Shown here piece after piece: positions 53,112-61,456 of a stretch of 64,000 nucleotides of DNA. The notes beneath the pieces were generated by a model. That model did not search any database, was not told where the DNA came from, and saw only the letters and a list, made by a program, of their open reading frames with translations. How positions within the stretch are numbered: position 1 is the first letter of the stretch; each line of letters opens with the position of its first letter. The stretch covers positions 1-64,000 of the forward strand of contig CAWEBZ010000003.1 of assembly GCA_963807425.1 (NCBI GenBank). The letters are read 5' to 3'. The DNA comes from VRUE01 sp963807425. GTDB taxonomy: Bacteria > Actinomycetota > Thermoleophilia > Solirubrobacterales > 70-9. A program made the translations under genes and the position numbers.

Positions 53112-53138
53112 GCTTCGCGCCTTCTGATGGGCGCGAAG
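53112..53138 (+). promoter_or_regulatory. Hairpin overlapping the start of the ferritin-like lipoprotein gene
   Basis: CTTCGCGCC, loop TTCTGATG, then GGCGCGAAG. The ATG at 53127 lies in the loop and right arm, so in mRNA the start codon would be hidden. It could also be a weak terminator for the preceding gene; no U-tract follows. A second hairpin (CGAGGGCGCG and CGCGCCCTCG, 53163-53190) lies within the coding region. Confidence 0.4.
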
Positions 53139-53732
53139 AGACGTTGTGACGGCCAAAGCAAACGAGGGCGCGGCGTATGTCGCGCCCTCGTCTTTGCGGT
53201 TGCGCTCGCGTTGCTGATCGGCGGTTGCGGGGGCGGAGATGGTGATTCGACCAGCGAGAGCGAAAGGACCGCCGATGTGGAGCTTCTCAACACGGCTCTT
53301 GCCCTGGAGCTGACCGCCGTCGAGGCCTATGAAGCCGGCCTGCCCTTGCTGCGTGGGCAGTTCGCTGCGATTGGGCGTGAGTTCCTTGGCCAGAGCCAGG
53401 AGCACGTCAGCGCGCTGACCAAGGCGATCCGTGGCCTGGGCGGGGAGACGGAGGCGGAAGCAGACGAACCCGAATCCCCCGGCCCGGAGAACCAGGCCGA
53501 GTTCCTCACTCTCGCCTACGAAAAGGAGAATGCCTCCCTCGCGTTCTATATAAGCGCAGTGCCAGATCTCGCCACAACCGCGCCCCGCACACTCGCCGCC
53601 GCGCTCTCCGCGAGCCATGCCCAGCGCCTCGTCGTTCTGCGCCAGGGGCTCGGCGCGGACCTCGTGGCAGCGGTCCCCGAGGCGTTCGAGCCAGGCGACC
53701 TGCCGCCGCCGGGAGAGCCGCCGGCACGATGA
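53127..53732 (+). CDS. Ferritin-like lipoprotein
   Basis: 201 residues. A lipoprotein signal (about 18-34, ALVFAVALALLIGGC) leads to a Gly-rich linker, then two long helical blocks: VELLNTALALELTAVEAYEAGLP near 51-73 and FLTLAYEKENASLAFYISAVP near 130-150, with the Glu residues of a ferritin-like bundle (DUF4439 type). It is presumably surface-anchored. The ATG at 53127 is the only reasonable start. It overlaps the MMPL transporter gene by 4 bp. Confidence 0.8.
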   Translation: MGAKRRCDGQSKRGRGVCRALVFAVALALLIGGCGGGDGDSTSESERTADVELLNTALALELTAVEAYEAGLPLLRGQFAAIGREFLGQSQEHVSALTKAIRGLGGETEAEADEPESPGPENQAEFLTLAYEKENASLAFYISAVPDLATTAPRTLAAALSASHAQRLVVLRQGLGADLVAAVPEAFEPGDLPPPGEPPAR

Positions 53733-55924
53733 CCGCCCCCCTCTACGCGATCGGCCGCTTCTGCTCGCGTTACCACTACCCGACGATCGCGGTCTGGTTG
53801 GTGATCGCGGTCGGCCTGGTCCTGCTTGGTCAGTCCGGCGACAGCAAGACCAACGACAACCTCACCCTGCCCGGCACCGGCTCGACCGCGGCAACTGAAC
53901 TGCTCGAAGACAACCTGCCCGAACAGGCCTTCGGTAGCAACCCGCTTGTCTTCCAGGCGAAGGCGGGCGCCTCCCTTACCGCGCCCAAGTACGCCAGCGC
54001 GATCGAACAGTCGGTGAAACGGCTCAACGCGATGCACGACGTCAACTCGGCGATCAGCCCGCTCAGCCCGGCCGGTGTCGACTTCCTCAGCAAGGACCGT
54101 TCGGTCGGCTACGTGCCGGTGGTGCTCGGCGTCGGGCCGGGGGAGCTCACCGAGTCCCAGGCACAGGCCGTGCTCGATGCCGGCGAGCCTGCCGAAGCCG
54201 CCGGGCTGAAGGTCTCGGTCGGCAGCTACGTGGGCTCGCAGCTCTCCAAGCCCGATACGGGGGCGAGCGACGCGATCGGTATCGCCGCGGCGATCGTCAT
54301 CCTGCTCTTCGCCTTCGGTACCGCGACCGCGATGGTGCTGCCGATCTTCTCCGCGATCCTCGGCCTCGCCTGCGCGCTCTCGATCATCCGCCTGCTGGAG
54401 AGCGTGGTCCAGGTACCGAGCGTCGCCTCCACATTGGCGACGATGATCGGACTCGGCGTCGGCATCGACTACGCGCTCTTCATCGTCACCCGCCACAAGC
54501 TCCAGCTCCGCGACGGGATGGAGCTGCGCGAGTCGATCGCCCGCGCCACCGCAACCGCGGGCGGCGCCGTCGTCTTCGCCGGCTTCACCGTGGTGATCGC
54601 GCTCTGCTCGCTTGCCTTCGCCGGCATCCCGCTGGTCAGCACGCTGGGCTTCACCGCGGCGATCGCGGTGGTGGTCGCGATCCTCGCGGCGACGACGCTG
54701 CTGCCGGCGATGCTGGGAGCGCTCGGGCCGCGGATCAACTCGCTGCGCGTGCAGTTCGGCAAGACCCACCCCGACGACAAGGAGCCCCACGGCTGGACGC
54801 GCTGGGCCCGCGCGGTCGCCAAACGGCCCTGGCGCTCGGCGATCGCCTCCCTTGCGGTGCTCGTCGTCCTCGCCCTGCCGATCTTCCAGCTCGAGCTCGG
54901 CCAGAACGACATCAGCGCCCTGCCGAAGTCGACGACGGCACGCCAGGCCTACGACGGCCTCACCCAGGGCTTTGGGCCCGGCGTCAACGGGCCGCTGCTG
55001 ATCGCCTCGGAATTCAAGAGCTCGGAGGAAGCGCAGCGCCTGCTGCCGACGCTGACGAAACAGCTCGGCGGCGCCCCCGACGTCGCCCAGGTCTCCAAAC
55101 CGACCCTCGACAAAGCCGGGACGGTGGCGGTCTCCACGGTGATCGCCAAATCCGCCCCTTGGGCAGACGCGACCGTCACCCTGGTCGAAGACCTGCGCGA
55201 CACGACGATTCCGGCTGCGCTGAAAGGGACCGATGCCGCCGCCTACGTCGGCGGGCAGACCGCCGGCTACATCGACCTCGCCTCCCAGATCGCCGACAAG
55301 CTGCCGCTGATGATCGCGATCGTGGTCGGCCTCAGCTTCATCGTCCTCCTACTCGCCTTCCGCTCGCTCTTGGTGCCGGTCAAGGCGGCGGCGATGAACC
55401 TACTCTCGGTTGCCGCCGCCTACGGCGTCGTCACCGCGGTCTTCCAGCTCGGCTGGGGCTCGTCGCTGATCGGGCTCGACCACGCGATCCCGATCGTCAG
55501 CTTTGTGCCTCTGCTGATGTTCGCGATCCTCTTTGGGCTCTCGATGGACTATGAGGTCTTCCTCCTCACCCAGATGCGCGAGCACTACAAGAAGCACGGT
55601 CACGCCGACCGCGCCGTGATCGAAGGCCTGGCCAACACCGGCCGCGTGATCACCTCGGCGGCGGCGATCATGGTCTGCGTCTTCACCAGCTTCGTCCTCA
55701 ACGGCAACCCATTGGTGAAGGAGTTCGGGGTAGGGCTGGCGGTGGCGATCGCGATCGACTCGACCCTGGTGCGCTGCTTGCTCGTCCCTGCCGTGATGGT
55801 GCTGCTCGGACGCCGTGCCTGGTGGCTGCCGCGCTGGCTCGACCGGCTCGTGCCCCACGTCAGCATCGAGGGCGAGGATTTCTTCGCCAAGCGCGACGCG
55901 GCTTCCACGAAGGGTGGAGACTGA
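53729..55924 (+). CDS. MMPL/RND-family transporter
   Basis: 731 residues with two similar halves of about six helices each. GLGVGIDYALFIVTRH near 249-264 and FGLSMDYEVFLLTQMREH near 605-622 are the MMPL proton-relay motifs with the conserved Asp and Tyr. Actinobacterial MMPL proteins export lipids or siderophores. It follows the lipoprotein in one unit and has a large extracytoplasmic loop in each half. The substrate is unknown. Confidence 0.92.
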   Translation: MTAPLYAIGRFCSRYHYPTIAVWLVIAVGLVLLGQSGDSKTNDNLTLPGTGSTAATELLEDNLPEQAFGSNPLVFQAKAGASLTAPKYASAIEQSVKRLNAMHDVNSAISPLSPAGVDFLSKDRSVGYVPVVLGVGPGELTESQAQAVLDAGEPAEAAGLKVSVGSYVGSQLSKPDTGASDAIGIAAAIVILLFAFGTATAMVLPIFSAILGLACALSIIRLLESVVQVPSVASTLATMIGLGVGIDYALFIVTRHKLQLRDGMELRESIARATATAGGAVVFAGFTVVIALCSLAFAGIPLVSTLGFTAAIAVVVAILAATTLLPAMLGALGPRINSLRVQFGKTHPDDKEPHGWTRWARAVAKRPWRSAIASLAVLVVLALPIFQLELGQNDISALPKSTTARQAYDGLTQGFGPGVNGPLLIASEFKSSEEAQRLLPTLTKQLGGAPDVAQVSKPTLDKAGTVAVSTVIAKSAPWADATVTLVEDLRDTTIPAALKGTDAAAYVGGQTAGYIDLASQIADKLPLMIAIVVGLSFIVLLLAFRSLLVPVKAAAMNLLSVAAAYGVVTAVFQLGWGSSLIGLDHAIPIVSFVPLLMFAILFGLSMDYEVFLLTQMREHYKKHGHADRAVIEGLANTGRVITSAAAIMVCVFTSFVLNGNPLVKEFGVGLAVAIAIDSTLVRCLLVPAVMVLLGRRAWWLPRWLDRLVPHVSIEGEDFFAKRDAASTKGGD

Positions 55925-55929
55925 GCGGG

Positions 55930-56481
55930 ATGTTCCCGCTCAACCTCCCCAACGCCCTCACGCTGCTGCGCATCCTCGCGGTGCCAGTTGTCGTCGTCGC
56001 CCTGCTTGGGGAGACCCCCAACGGCGACGCGCTTGCCGCCGCTGTCTTCGCCCTCGCCGCCCTGACCGACGGGCTCGATGGCTACTTTGCCCGCTCGCGC
56101 GACGCGGTGACCACCTTCGGCAAGCTGATGGACCCGATCGCCGACAAGCTGCTGATCGCCGCCGCGCTCGTCTCGCTCGTCTCCATCCACCGGGTCGCGG
56201 CCTGGGTGGCGATGGTGATCATCGCCCGCGAGTTCGCGGTCACGGTGATGCGGGTGATCGCAGCCGAGCGTGGCGTCGTGATTTCCGCCAGCTGGATGGG
56301 GAAGGTGAAGACGGTGCTGCAGATCGCTGCCGTGATCGCGCTGATCGCCGCCAACCCAGCACCGGCCTGGGTCGATGCGCTCGTCTACCTCGCTGTTGCC
56401 GTCACCCTGATCAGCGGTGTCGACTACTTCTTCGGCCTGCGCAGGCGGCTCAGGTCGGCTGAACCTCGAGCCACTCCCTGA
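55930..56481 (+). CDS. pgsA: CDP-alcohol phosphatidyltransferase (PgsA-like)
   Basis: 183 residues from ATG 55930, 5 bp after the MMPL stop. The signature is DGLDGYFARSRDAVTTFGKLMDPIADK (about 43-69, read in parts): the D-G-x2-A-R-x8-G-x3-D-x3-D of phosphatidylglycerophosphate synthase, which makes PG-phosphate from CDP-diacylglycerol. Four to five helices follow. The neighbouring MMPL transporter makes a lipid role plausible. The end overlaps the convergent folE2 gene by 32 bp. Confidence 0.88.
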   Translation: MFPLNLPNALTLLRILAVPVVVVALLGETPNGDALAAAVFALAALTDGLDGYFARSRDAVTTFGKLMDPIADKLLIAAALVSLVSIHRVAAWVAMVIIAREFAVTVMRVIAAERGVVISASWMGKVKTVLQIAAVIALIAANPAPAWVDALVYLAVAVTLISGVDYFFGLRRRLRSAEPRATP

Positions 56482-57454
56482 CCGTCGTGTGGTGCTGCTG
56501 GTGCTCGCCGGAGCTGAGCTCGTGGCGGAGGTCGTCGAGCGTGCCGTAGCGCTCGGCGATCACGTTGTGGCGATGGATCGTCTCCAGGTTCTCCTGGCGT
56601 GCCATCACGAAGGCCTCGCCTGGCAGGTCCGGGTAGCCCTCGATCACGCTGCGCACCATCTCCCGCACACAGTCCTCGACGAAGCGCGGCTGGGCATGGG
56701 CCTTGGCGACCACCGCCAGCTCGTCGGGCCGCTTCATCAGCTCGTAGATCTCCGAGCTCATCGAGCCCTCGACGATCCGCAGCAGCTCGGGCGCGTCGAT
56801 CCAGGCCTCGCCCCCCTCGGGGCAGCCGATGTAGAGGGTGCCGATGCCACGCTGATTGTGGGTGGCGACGGGAACCGCCTCAATGGCCAGCTCGATCTGC
56901 TCGGGGTCGAAGCCGCTCTCGGCAAGTCGTTCCCGGCCCAGCTCGGCGACCATCTCCTGGGCGCAGGGGCAGGCGGTCATTCCCTGTGCCTGCACCCCCG
57001 TCAGCGTCCGGGTCCCAAGCTCGGAGGCGACTGCGGTGCCGAAGAGCACGTAGATCTCCTGGGTTGAGTGGCCGCTCTCCGGCGTCTTCACGGTCTCCGG
57101 GTAGCGGGCGGTGACCGAGACCTCGGCCCGGCGGCCGTTCTGGCGCTCGCGCACCCGCTGGGCGATATGAGCGGCGAGGACCTCGGCGCGGAACGCCTCG
57201 CCGAGCACGACCTCGTCGATCGCCTCGCCGACGATCTCCTCGAAGCGGGACATGTGGACACCGGCCTGACGCGGCTCGAGGTCGACGAAGCACTCGAAGT
57301 CGGCGTGGTAGAGGTTCTCCGTGCCATCGGCCTTGACCCGGATCACCTTCTCGACGCCGGTGACTCCAACCCGCGAAAGGCTGACCTGGGTCGCGGGGAC
57401 CGAAGCCTGCACGTCGGGGGCGGTAAGCGAGGGTGTGCTCGTCCGGGTCGCCAT
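56450..57454 (-). CDS. folE2: GTP cyclohydrolase, FolE2/MptA type
   Basis: 334 residues from ATG 57454 (the frame is open further upstream). HVGVTGVEKVIRV-like SRVGVTGVEKVIRVKADG, ATHNQRGIGTLYIG and GMTACPCAQEMVAELG match the type IB family, in which the CPC region binds the active-site metal. It opens the pterin or folate route from GTP. The MptA branch is known mainly from archaea; which branch this is cannot be settled by eye. It is divergent from the primary sigma gene. Confidence 0.88.
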   Translation of the reverse strand: MATRTSTPSLTAPDVQASVPATQVSLSRVGVTGVEKVIRVKADGTENLYHADFECFVDLEPRQAGVHMSRFEEIVGEAIDEVVLGEAFRAEVLAAHIAQRVRERQNGRRAEVSVTARYPETVKTPESGHSTQEIYVLFGTAVASELGTRTLTGVQAQGMTACPCAQEMVAELGRERLAESGFDPEQIELAIEAVPVATHNQRGIGTLYIGCPEGGEAWIDAPELLRIVEGSMSSEIYELMKRPDELAVVAKAHAQPRFVEDCVREMVRSVIEGYPDLPGEAFVMARQENLETIHRHNVIAERYGTLDDLRHELSSGEHQQHHTTVREWLEVQPT

Positions 57455-57526
57455 CGGCCCATGAAGCGTAGGCAACCGGCGCCGCCGGGGCGGACAGGTC
57501 AGGCTGAGCGTCCCGTTTCTTCTGCC

Positions 57527-57532
57527 TATACT
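57527..57532 (+). promoter_or_regulatory. Possible -10 element of the primary sigma gene
   Basis: TATACT about 76 bp upstream of the ATC/TTG start region of the sigma gene. A -35 hexamer at the right distance is poor (CTGAGC). The site lies in the divergent region shared with folE2. Confidence 0.3.
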
Positions 57533-57602
57533 TGGCCACGGTCGGAGCGATGGGGCCGGCCCCCCGGTCTTTGGGGAGAGGGGTTGCACCGGAGGCAGCA
57601 AG

Positions 57603-58736
57603 ATCGAACCGTTGGAGACGGTCCCTGAGGGACTGGATCAGGATTCGGATGGGCAGCCGTTTGCGGAGCCGGAGGAGCTGCGCGGGCTGATCGCGCTGGG
57701 CCGCGAGCGCGGCTACCTCACCTTCGAGCAGATCGCCACCACCCTCGAGGAGGTGGAGGTGACCAAGGAGCAGATCGCCAGCCTCCATGCCCGTCTGGTC
57801 GAGAACGGGGTCGAAGTATTAGCCGAGAACGGCGCCGATTCCAACAAGGATCAGCGGGGCGAAGCAGGCGACGGCCAGGCGAAGAAAGCCGAGCTCGACC
57901 TCACGGTTGAGCCCAGCCTCGACTCGCTGCGCCTCTATCTGCGTTCTATCGGCCAGGTCGACCTGCTCACCGCTGCGCAGGAGGTCGAGCTGGCGAAACG
58001 GATCGAGCGCGGGGACATGCTGGCGAAGCGGCAGATGGTCGAGGCCAACCTGCGGCTCGTGGTCTCGATCGCCAAAGGGTATTTGGGACGCGGGCTCAGC
58101 TTCCTCGACCTGATCCAGGAGGGCTCGCTGGGGCTGATCCGGGCCGTGGAGAAGTTCGACTATCGCCGCGGCTACAAGTTCTCGACCTACGCGACTTGGT
58201 GGATCCGCCAGGCGGTGACGAGGGCAATTGCCGATAAGGCGCGGACCATCCGCATCCCCGTGCACATGGTCGAGAAGCTGAACCGGGTCTCCCACGTCGA
58301 GCGCCAGCTGGTGCAGCGGCTGGGGCGCGAGCCCGAGCCGGCGGAGGTGGCGGCCGAACTGCGCTGGTCCTTGGTCGAGGTGCGCGACATCCTGCGCGTG
58401 GCGCAGCTGCCCGTCTCGCTTGAGAAGCCGGTTGGCGACGAGGACGAATCGGAGCTCGGCGATTTCGTCGCCGACGATGAAGTCGCCGAGCCGTTCGAGG
58501 AGGCGAGCGAGCACCTCCAGCGCGAGGGAGTGCGGCGGGCGCTCGATGCGCTGCCCGAGCGTGAGCGCCAGGTGATCGAGCTGCGCTACGGCCTCTCCGG
58601 TCTCGACCCGCTCACGCTCGAGGAGGTGGGACGCACCTTCGGCGTCACCCGCGAGCGGATCCGCCAGATCGAGACGAGCACGCTGAAGAAGCTGCGCGGC
58701 CTGCCCGAGGCGCAGATGCTGCGCGAAGCGAGCTAG
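57603..58736 (+). CDS. rpoD: Primary sigma factor RpoD/SigA
   Basis: 374 residues if the TTG at 57612 is used; an in-frame ATC at 57603 is 7 nt after GGAGG (57591-57595) and is the likelier start by spacing, so coordinates begin there. Region 1.1-like sequence is near 25-70. Region 2 has YLGRGLSFLDLIQEGSLGLIRAVEKFDYRRGYKFSTYATWWIRQAVTRAI (read in parts) with the promoter-melting WW. Region 3 and 4 end with ERERQVIELRYGL and VTRERIRQIETSTLKKLR. It directs housekeeping transcription. Confidence 0.93.
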   Translation: MEPLETVPEGLDQDSDGQPFAEPEELRGLIALGRERGYLTFEQIATTLEEVEVTKEQIASLHARLVENGVEVLAENGADSNKDQRGEAGDGQAKKAELDLTVEPSLDSLRLYLRSIGQVDLLTAAQEVELAKRIERGDMLAKRQMVEANLRLVVSIAKGYLGRGLSFLDLIQEGSLGLIRAVEKFDYRRGYKFSTYATWWIRQAVTRAIADKARTIRIPVHMVEKLNRVSHVERQLVQRLGREPEPAEVAAELRWSLVEVRDILRVAQLPVSLEKPVGDEDESELGDFVADDEVAEPFEEASEHLQREGVRRALDALPERERQVIELRYGLSGLDPLTLEEVGRTFGVTRERIRQIETSTLKKLRGLPEAQMLREAS

Positions 58737-59191
58737 CGCGGCTCGAGCACGACGACCGAGGCCTCCCGGTCGAGCTTCGACTGGTAGTCGTCGAAGCCGG
58801 CGTACTGCTCGTTGTGCCTGCGCCAGAGGTCGGCGCGCTCCTCGCCCTCGGCGACCCGGGCGCGGACCTTGTAGCGCTTGCGCCCGACCTCCACTTCGGC
58901 CTCGGGGTTCGCCTTCAGGTTGAGCGACCAGGCCGGGACGCGGGCATTGCCGGCGTTGGTGTTGATCACGACGACGTTCTCGCCATCGGCCAGGTAGACG
59001 ACCGGGGCGGTGCGGGCCTCGCCCGACTTGCGTCCGGTGGTGGTCAGCAGGAGGACGGGAGCGCGACCGACCCGGCCGCCGACCCTGCCACCGCTGAGCC
59101 TGTAGAGCGGGACGTTGAGCTTGCCGGTCCAGCGCAGTCCCCTCGCTCCGAGGGAGTTCGAGATTCGTGCGATCGCACGGTCGCTGGGCAC
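58733..59191 (-). CDS. F420-dependent nitroreductase-family protein (DDN-like)
   Basis: 152 residues from GTG 59191. The family is the deazaflavin-dependent nitroreductase split barrel: VLLLTTTGRKSGEARTAPVVYLADGENVVVINTNAG (near 55-90, read in parts) and NLKANPEAEVEVGRKRYKVRARV. It should bind F420, which actinobacteria make. The end overlaps the sigma-factor stop by 4 bp, tail to tail. The substrate is unknown. Confidence 0.88.
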   Translation of the reverse strand: MPSDRAIARISNSLGARGLRWTGKLNVPLYRLSGGRVGGRVGRAPVLLLTTTGRKSGEARTAPVVYLADGENVVVINTNAGNARVPAWSLNLKANPEAEVEVGRKRYKVRARVAEGEERADLWRRHNEQYAGFDDYQSKLDREASVVVLEPR

Positions 59192-59223
59192 GCGGCGAGT
59201 ATTCCAGGCGTAGAGTTGCAGCG

Positions 59224-59622
59224 ATGTCCGACCCGCATCCCTTCCGCCGTGCCGCCGAGGCAAAGGACCTGGAGCTCCTCTCGGAGGCACTGCGCGAGGA
59301 CGTCGTCCTCCACAGCCCGGTCCTCTTCCGTGGCTTCGAGGGCCGCGAGATCGTCAGCCAGGTGCTGACGCACGTCGCCGCGACCCTGGAGGACCTCACC
59401 TACACCGACGAGCTGGTCGAGGAGAGCACGGTGGCCCTTCGCTTCACCGCCAAGGTCGGCGACCGCGAGCTGGAGGGCATCGACTTCCTCGAGCTCGACG
59501 AAGACGGCAAGGTCGCGGTTCTCACCGTCTTCATGCGCCCGATGTCGGCCCTCACCGCCTTCAACGAGCAGATGGCCGCCCGCCTCGGGGTCGAGCCGGG
59601 CCAGGCTTCGGCTTCCATCTAG
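59224..59622 (+). CDS. NTF2-like (SnoaL-type) protein
   Basis: 132 residues from ATG 59224. FRRAAEAKDLELLSEALREDVVLHSPVLF near 7-35 and the following FEGREIVSQVLTHV are typical of the SnoaL/NTF2-like cone fold. Such domains serve as isomerases, hydrolases or small-ligand binders. Active-site residues cannot be placed. It is divergent from the F420-type gene, and 20 bp before tRNA-Tyr. Confidence 0.75.
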   Translation: MSDPHPFRRAAEAKDLELLSEALREDVVLHSPVLFRGFEGREIVSQVLTHVAATLEDLTYTDELVEESTVALRFTAKVGDRELEGIDFLELDEDGKVAVLTVFMRPMSALTAFNEQMAARLGVEPGQASASI

Positions 59623-59642
59623 AATCGCCTCTCCGCCACCCC

Positions 59643-59724
59643 GGGGGAGTGTCCGAGTGGTTAAAGGAGACGGGCTGTAAACCCGTTGGCTATGCCTACG
59701 CAGGTTCGAATCCTGCCTCCCCCA
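59643..59724 (+). tRNA. tRNA-Tyr (anticodon GTA)
   Basis: 82-nt class II tRNA with acceptor GGGGGAG/CTCCCCC, anticodon stem ACGGG/CCCGT and loop CTGTAAA (anticodon GTA), a long variable arm (TGGCTATGCCTACG) and T-arm CAGGTTCGAATCCTG. No CCA is encoded. It sits at the start of an accessory stretch. Confidence 0.96.
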
Positions 59725-60119
59725 TGGCATCGTCGCCCCCGCCTGGCTCCGCAAAGCCACGCGGGGGCGACGATTGATCTGGCCGAGCGGGGCTATGCGG
59801 GGTGATGCGCGGCAATTCGTGATACGAGCGTGATACGCGCCTCAGCGTGAGAGTGATACAGCCGGCAGGCCCCCTAAGCGGTCCGCCCGGCGAGCCCTGG
59901 CTCAGGGGCCTGCGGGAAACCGCGACTAACCTGCTCAATCGAGAGCTGCACAGCGCTGGCGACCCCTAGGTCCTAGGGGACTGCGCTGAAGCGCGGGGCC
60001 CCTCGAGATCGGCCGTTCGCTTCGACTTCGCGAGGTTTTCTTGACAATGGCGGTCGCTCGTGCGTCCTAGTCACTAGACCCCGTTCCGCTTCCGCGCGGC
60101 ACGGGGTTTTCCTCGTTGT
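59725..60119. other. Gene-poor stretch after tRNA-Tyr: long hairpin, phased repeats, terminator
   Basis: 395 bases with no protein gene. A hairpin of 14 perfect pairs (59729-59742 with 59761-59774) has a second inner stem, TGGCT/AGCCA, and is likely the tRNA-Tyr terminator region although no U-tract follows. GTGATAC occurs at 59819, 59830 and 59853, spaced 11 and 23 bp. A TTGACA at 60041 is the only promoter-like element and its -10 is weak. The stretch ends in a Rho-independent terminator. Confidence 0.5.
60078..60110 (+). terminator. Rho-independent terminator before the sigma operon
   Basis: ACCCCGT (60078-60084) and ACGGGGT (60101-60107) form a 7-bp stem over a 16-nt GC-rich loop, followed by TTTT. 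It stands 10 bp before the start of the small membrane-protein gene. It could end a transcript from tRNA-Tyr or serve as an attenuator for the operon. Confidence 0.7.
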
Positions 60120-60473
60120 ATGGGCGCAATAAGGAAGCATCCGAGCACTGAGCTGGCTCCCACCGTTGAGAGGCAGTTGCCGACTGAAGGCCGGGCAAAA
60201 CGCCTGCCTGAAATTCCGTCGATCGCATTGGCATTGATCGTCGCGGGCGCAAACTGTCAGCTTGGCGGCTTGTCGCTGCTCGGCTCAACGGCTCCTTGGC
60301 TCGTCGCGGCTGGGGGCTTGTTCGCAAATCTCGGTTTCGCAGTGGCTGCGCTAGGAGGAATTGCGCTTGCTAGGCCCAGCACGGGACTAGTCAGACATGC
60401 CCACGCGCTGTTGATTGTCACCTGTGCGATTGGCACTATCAGCATCGACCTCGCACTATTGGAGCGGCTATGA
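60120..60473 (+). CDS. Small membrane protein, possible partner of the adjacent sigma factor
   Basis: 117 residues. A soluble N-terminus of about 30 residues is followed by three predicted helices (about 34-55, 60-82 and 90-113). No family is recognised. The stop overlaps the sigma-factor start by 4 bp, so translation is coupled. A membrane anti-sigma role is a guess from position: known anti-sigmas have larger soluble domains than this. Confidence 0.6.
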   Translation: MGAIRKHPSTELAPTVERQLPTEGRAKRLPEIPSIALALIVAGANCQLGGLSLLGSTAPWLVAAGGLFANLGFAVAALGGIALARPSTGLVRHAHALLIVTCAIGTISIDLALLERL

Positions 60474-61456
60474 AATCAGGGCCTGGACGTTACAAGCGGG
60501 AGATTGTGAACGAAATCGGATGGAGGGACGACATCCGAGGACCCTACGTCGAGACGGGCGCAACCGAGCTTGATTCCCTGCGGCTATACGTCTGGGAAAT
60601 CAGCCGGATCGCCACGCTGCCATATAGCCAGGAACAGGCGTTGTTCGAGCGAATGCGCCAAGGCAGTCGCAGTGCGAGGGAACGGTTGATCCTCGCCTAT
60701 CTTCGCATCGTGCCCAAGATCGCTGCCCCCTATGCGGAGTTCGGACTTCCCATCTTGGATCTGATCCAAGATGGGAACCTCGGACTTCAAAAAGCGGTCG
60801 AGAGATTTGACCATCGGCGCGGATTTCGACTCTCTTCATATGCCCCGTATGTCATCGACGGAGAGATCAAGCGAGCCATTGCGAACACCAGTAGAGCGAT
60901 CCGCATTCCAGTCCACGCACAGCAAAAACTCGCGAAAATCAAACGTGTCGAAGATCAGCTATTGGGTCTGTTGTTTCGGGAGCCCACCCCCGAGGAGGTC
61001 GCTGAGTACACCCGCTACGACCTTGAAGAGATCGAATGGCTAAAGAGCATCTCCCGGACACCGGCCTCACTGAGGAAGCCTCTTAGCTATGAGGAGGCAC
61101 AGGAACTCCTTGAAGGCACTCTCATCGACCCGGAATTCTCGCCAGAAGAGCAGTGCGTCGATACGGAGATGGCCAGGGAGCTTAGAGAGGCGGTTGGCCA
61201 TCTCCCCCTTCGTGAGCGCCGGATCATAGAAGCCAGGTGGGGGCTCAAAGAGGAGGAGCAAACGCTCGAGGAAATCGGTCAATCTCTGGGGCTGACCCGC
61301 GAGAGAGTGCGCCAGATCGAAAGTATGGCGATGTCAAAACTGCGCAGCATGCTTGTCGACAGTGTTAGGCCGGACATCTCGGCTTCCGAGCGGATCGATC
61401 ACGAAGGCGAGTTCCTGGGGCGTAGCACCTCTGAGAAGCGTTCTCTATCTTGCTGA
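60470..61456 (+). CDS. Divergent sigma-70 factor
   Basis: 328 residues without region 1.1. Region 1.2-like DSLRLYVWEISRIATLPYS is near 35-53, region 2.2 is GLPILDLIQDGNLGLQKAVERFDHRRG near 95-120, and region 4 has the helix-turn-helix ENQTLEEIGQSLGLTRERVRQIESMAMSKLR-like end. In region 2.3, the WW of RpoD is replaced by YV (SSYAPYVIDGEI instead of STYATWWIRQAV), and the pattern around it is changed. So melting and -10 specificity should differ from RpoD. Codon use is less GC-biased. Confidence 0.85.
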   Translation: MKSGPGRYKREIVNEIGWRDDIRGPYVETGATELDSLRLYVWEISRIATLPYSQEQALFERMRQGSRSARERLILAYLRIVPKIAAPYAEFGLPILDLIQDGNLGLQKAVERFDHRRGFRLSSYAPYVIDGEIKRAIANTSRAIRIPVHAQQKLAKIKRVEDQLLGLLFREPTPEEVAEYTRYDLEEIEWLKSISRTPASLRKPLSYEEAQELLEGTLIDPEFSPEEQCVDTEMARELREAVGHLPLRERRIIEARWGLKEEEQTLEEIGQSLGLTRERVRQIESMAMSKLRSMLVDSVRPDISASERIDHEGEFLGRSTSEKRSLSC

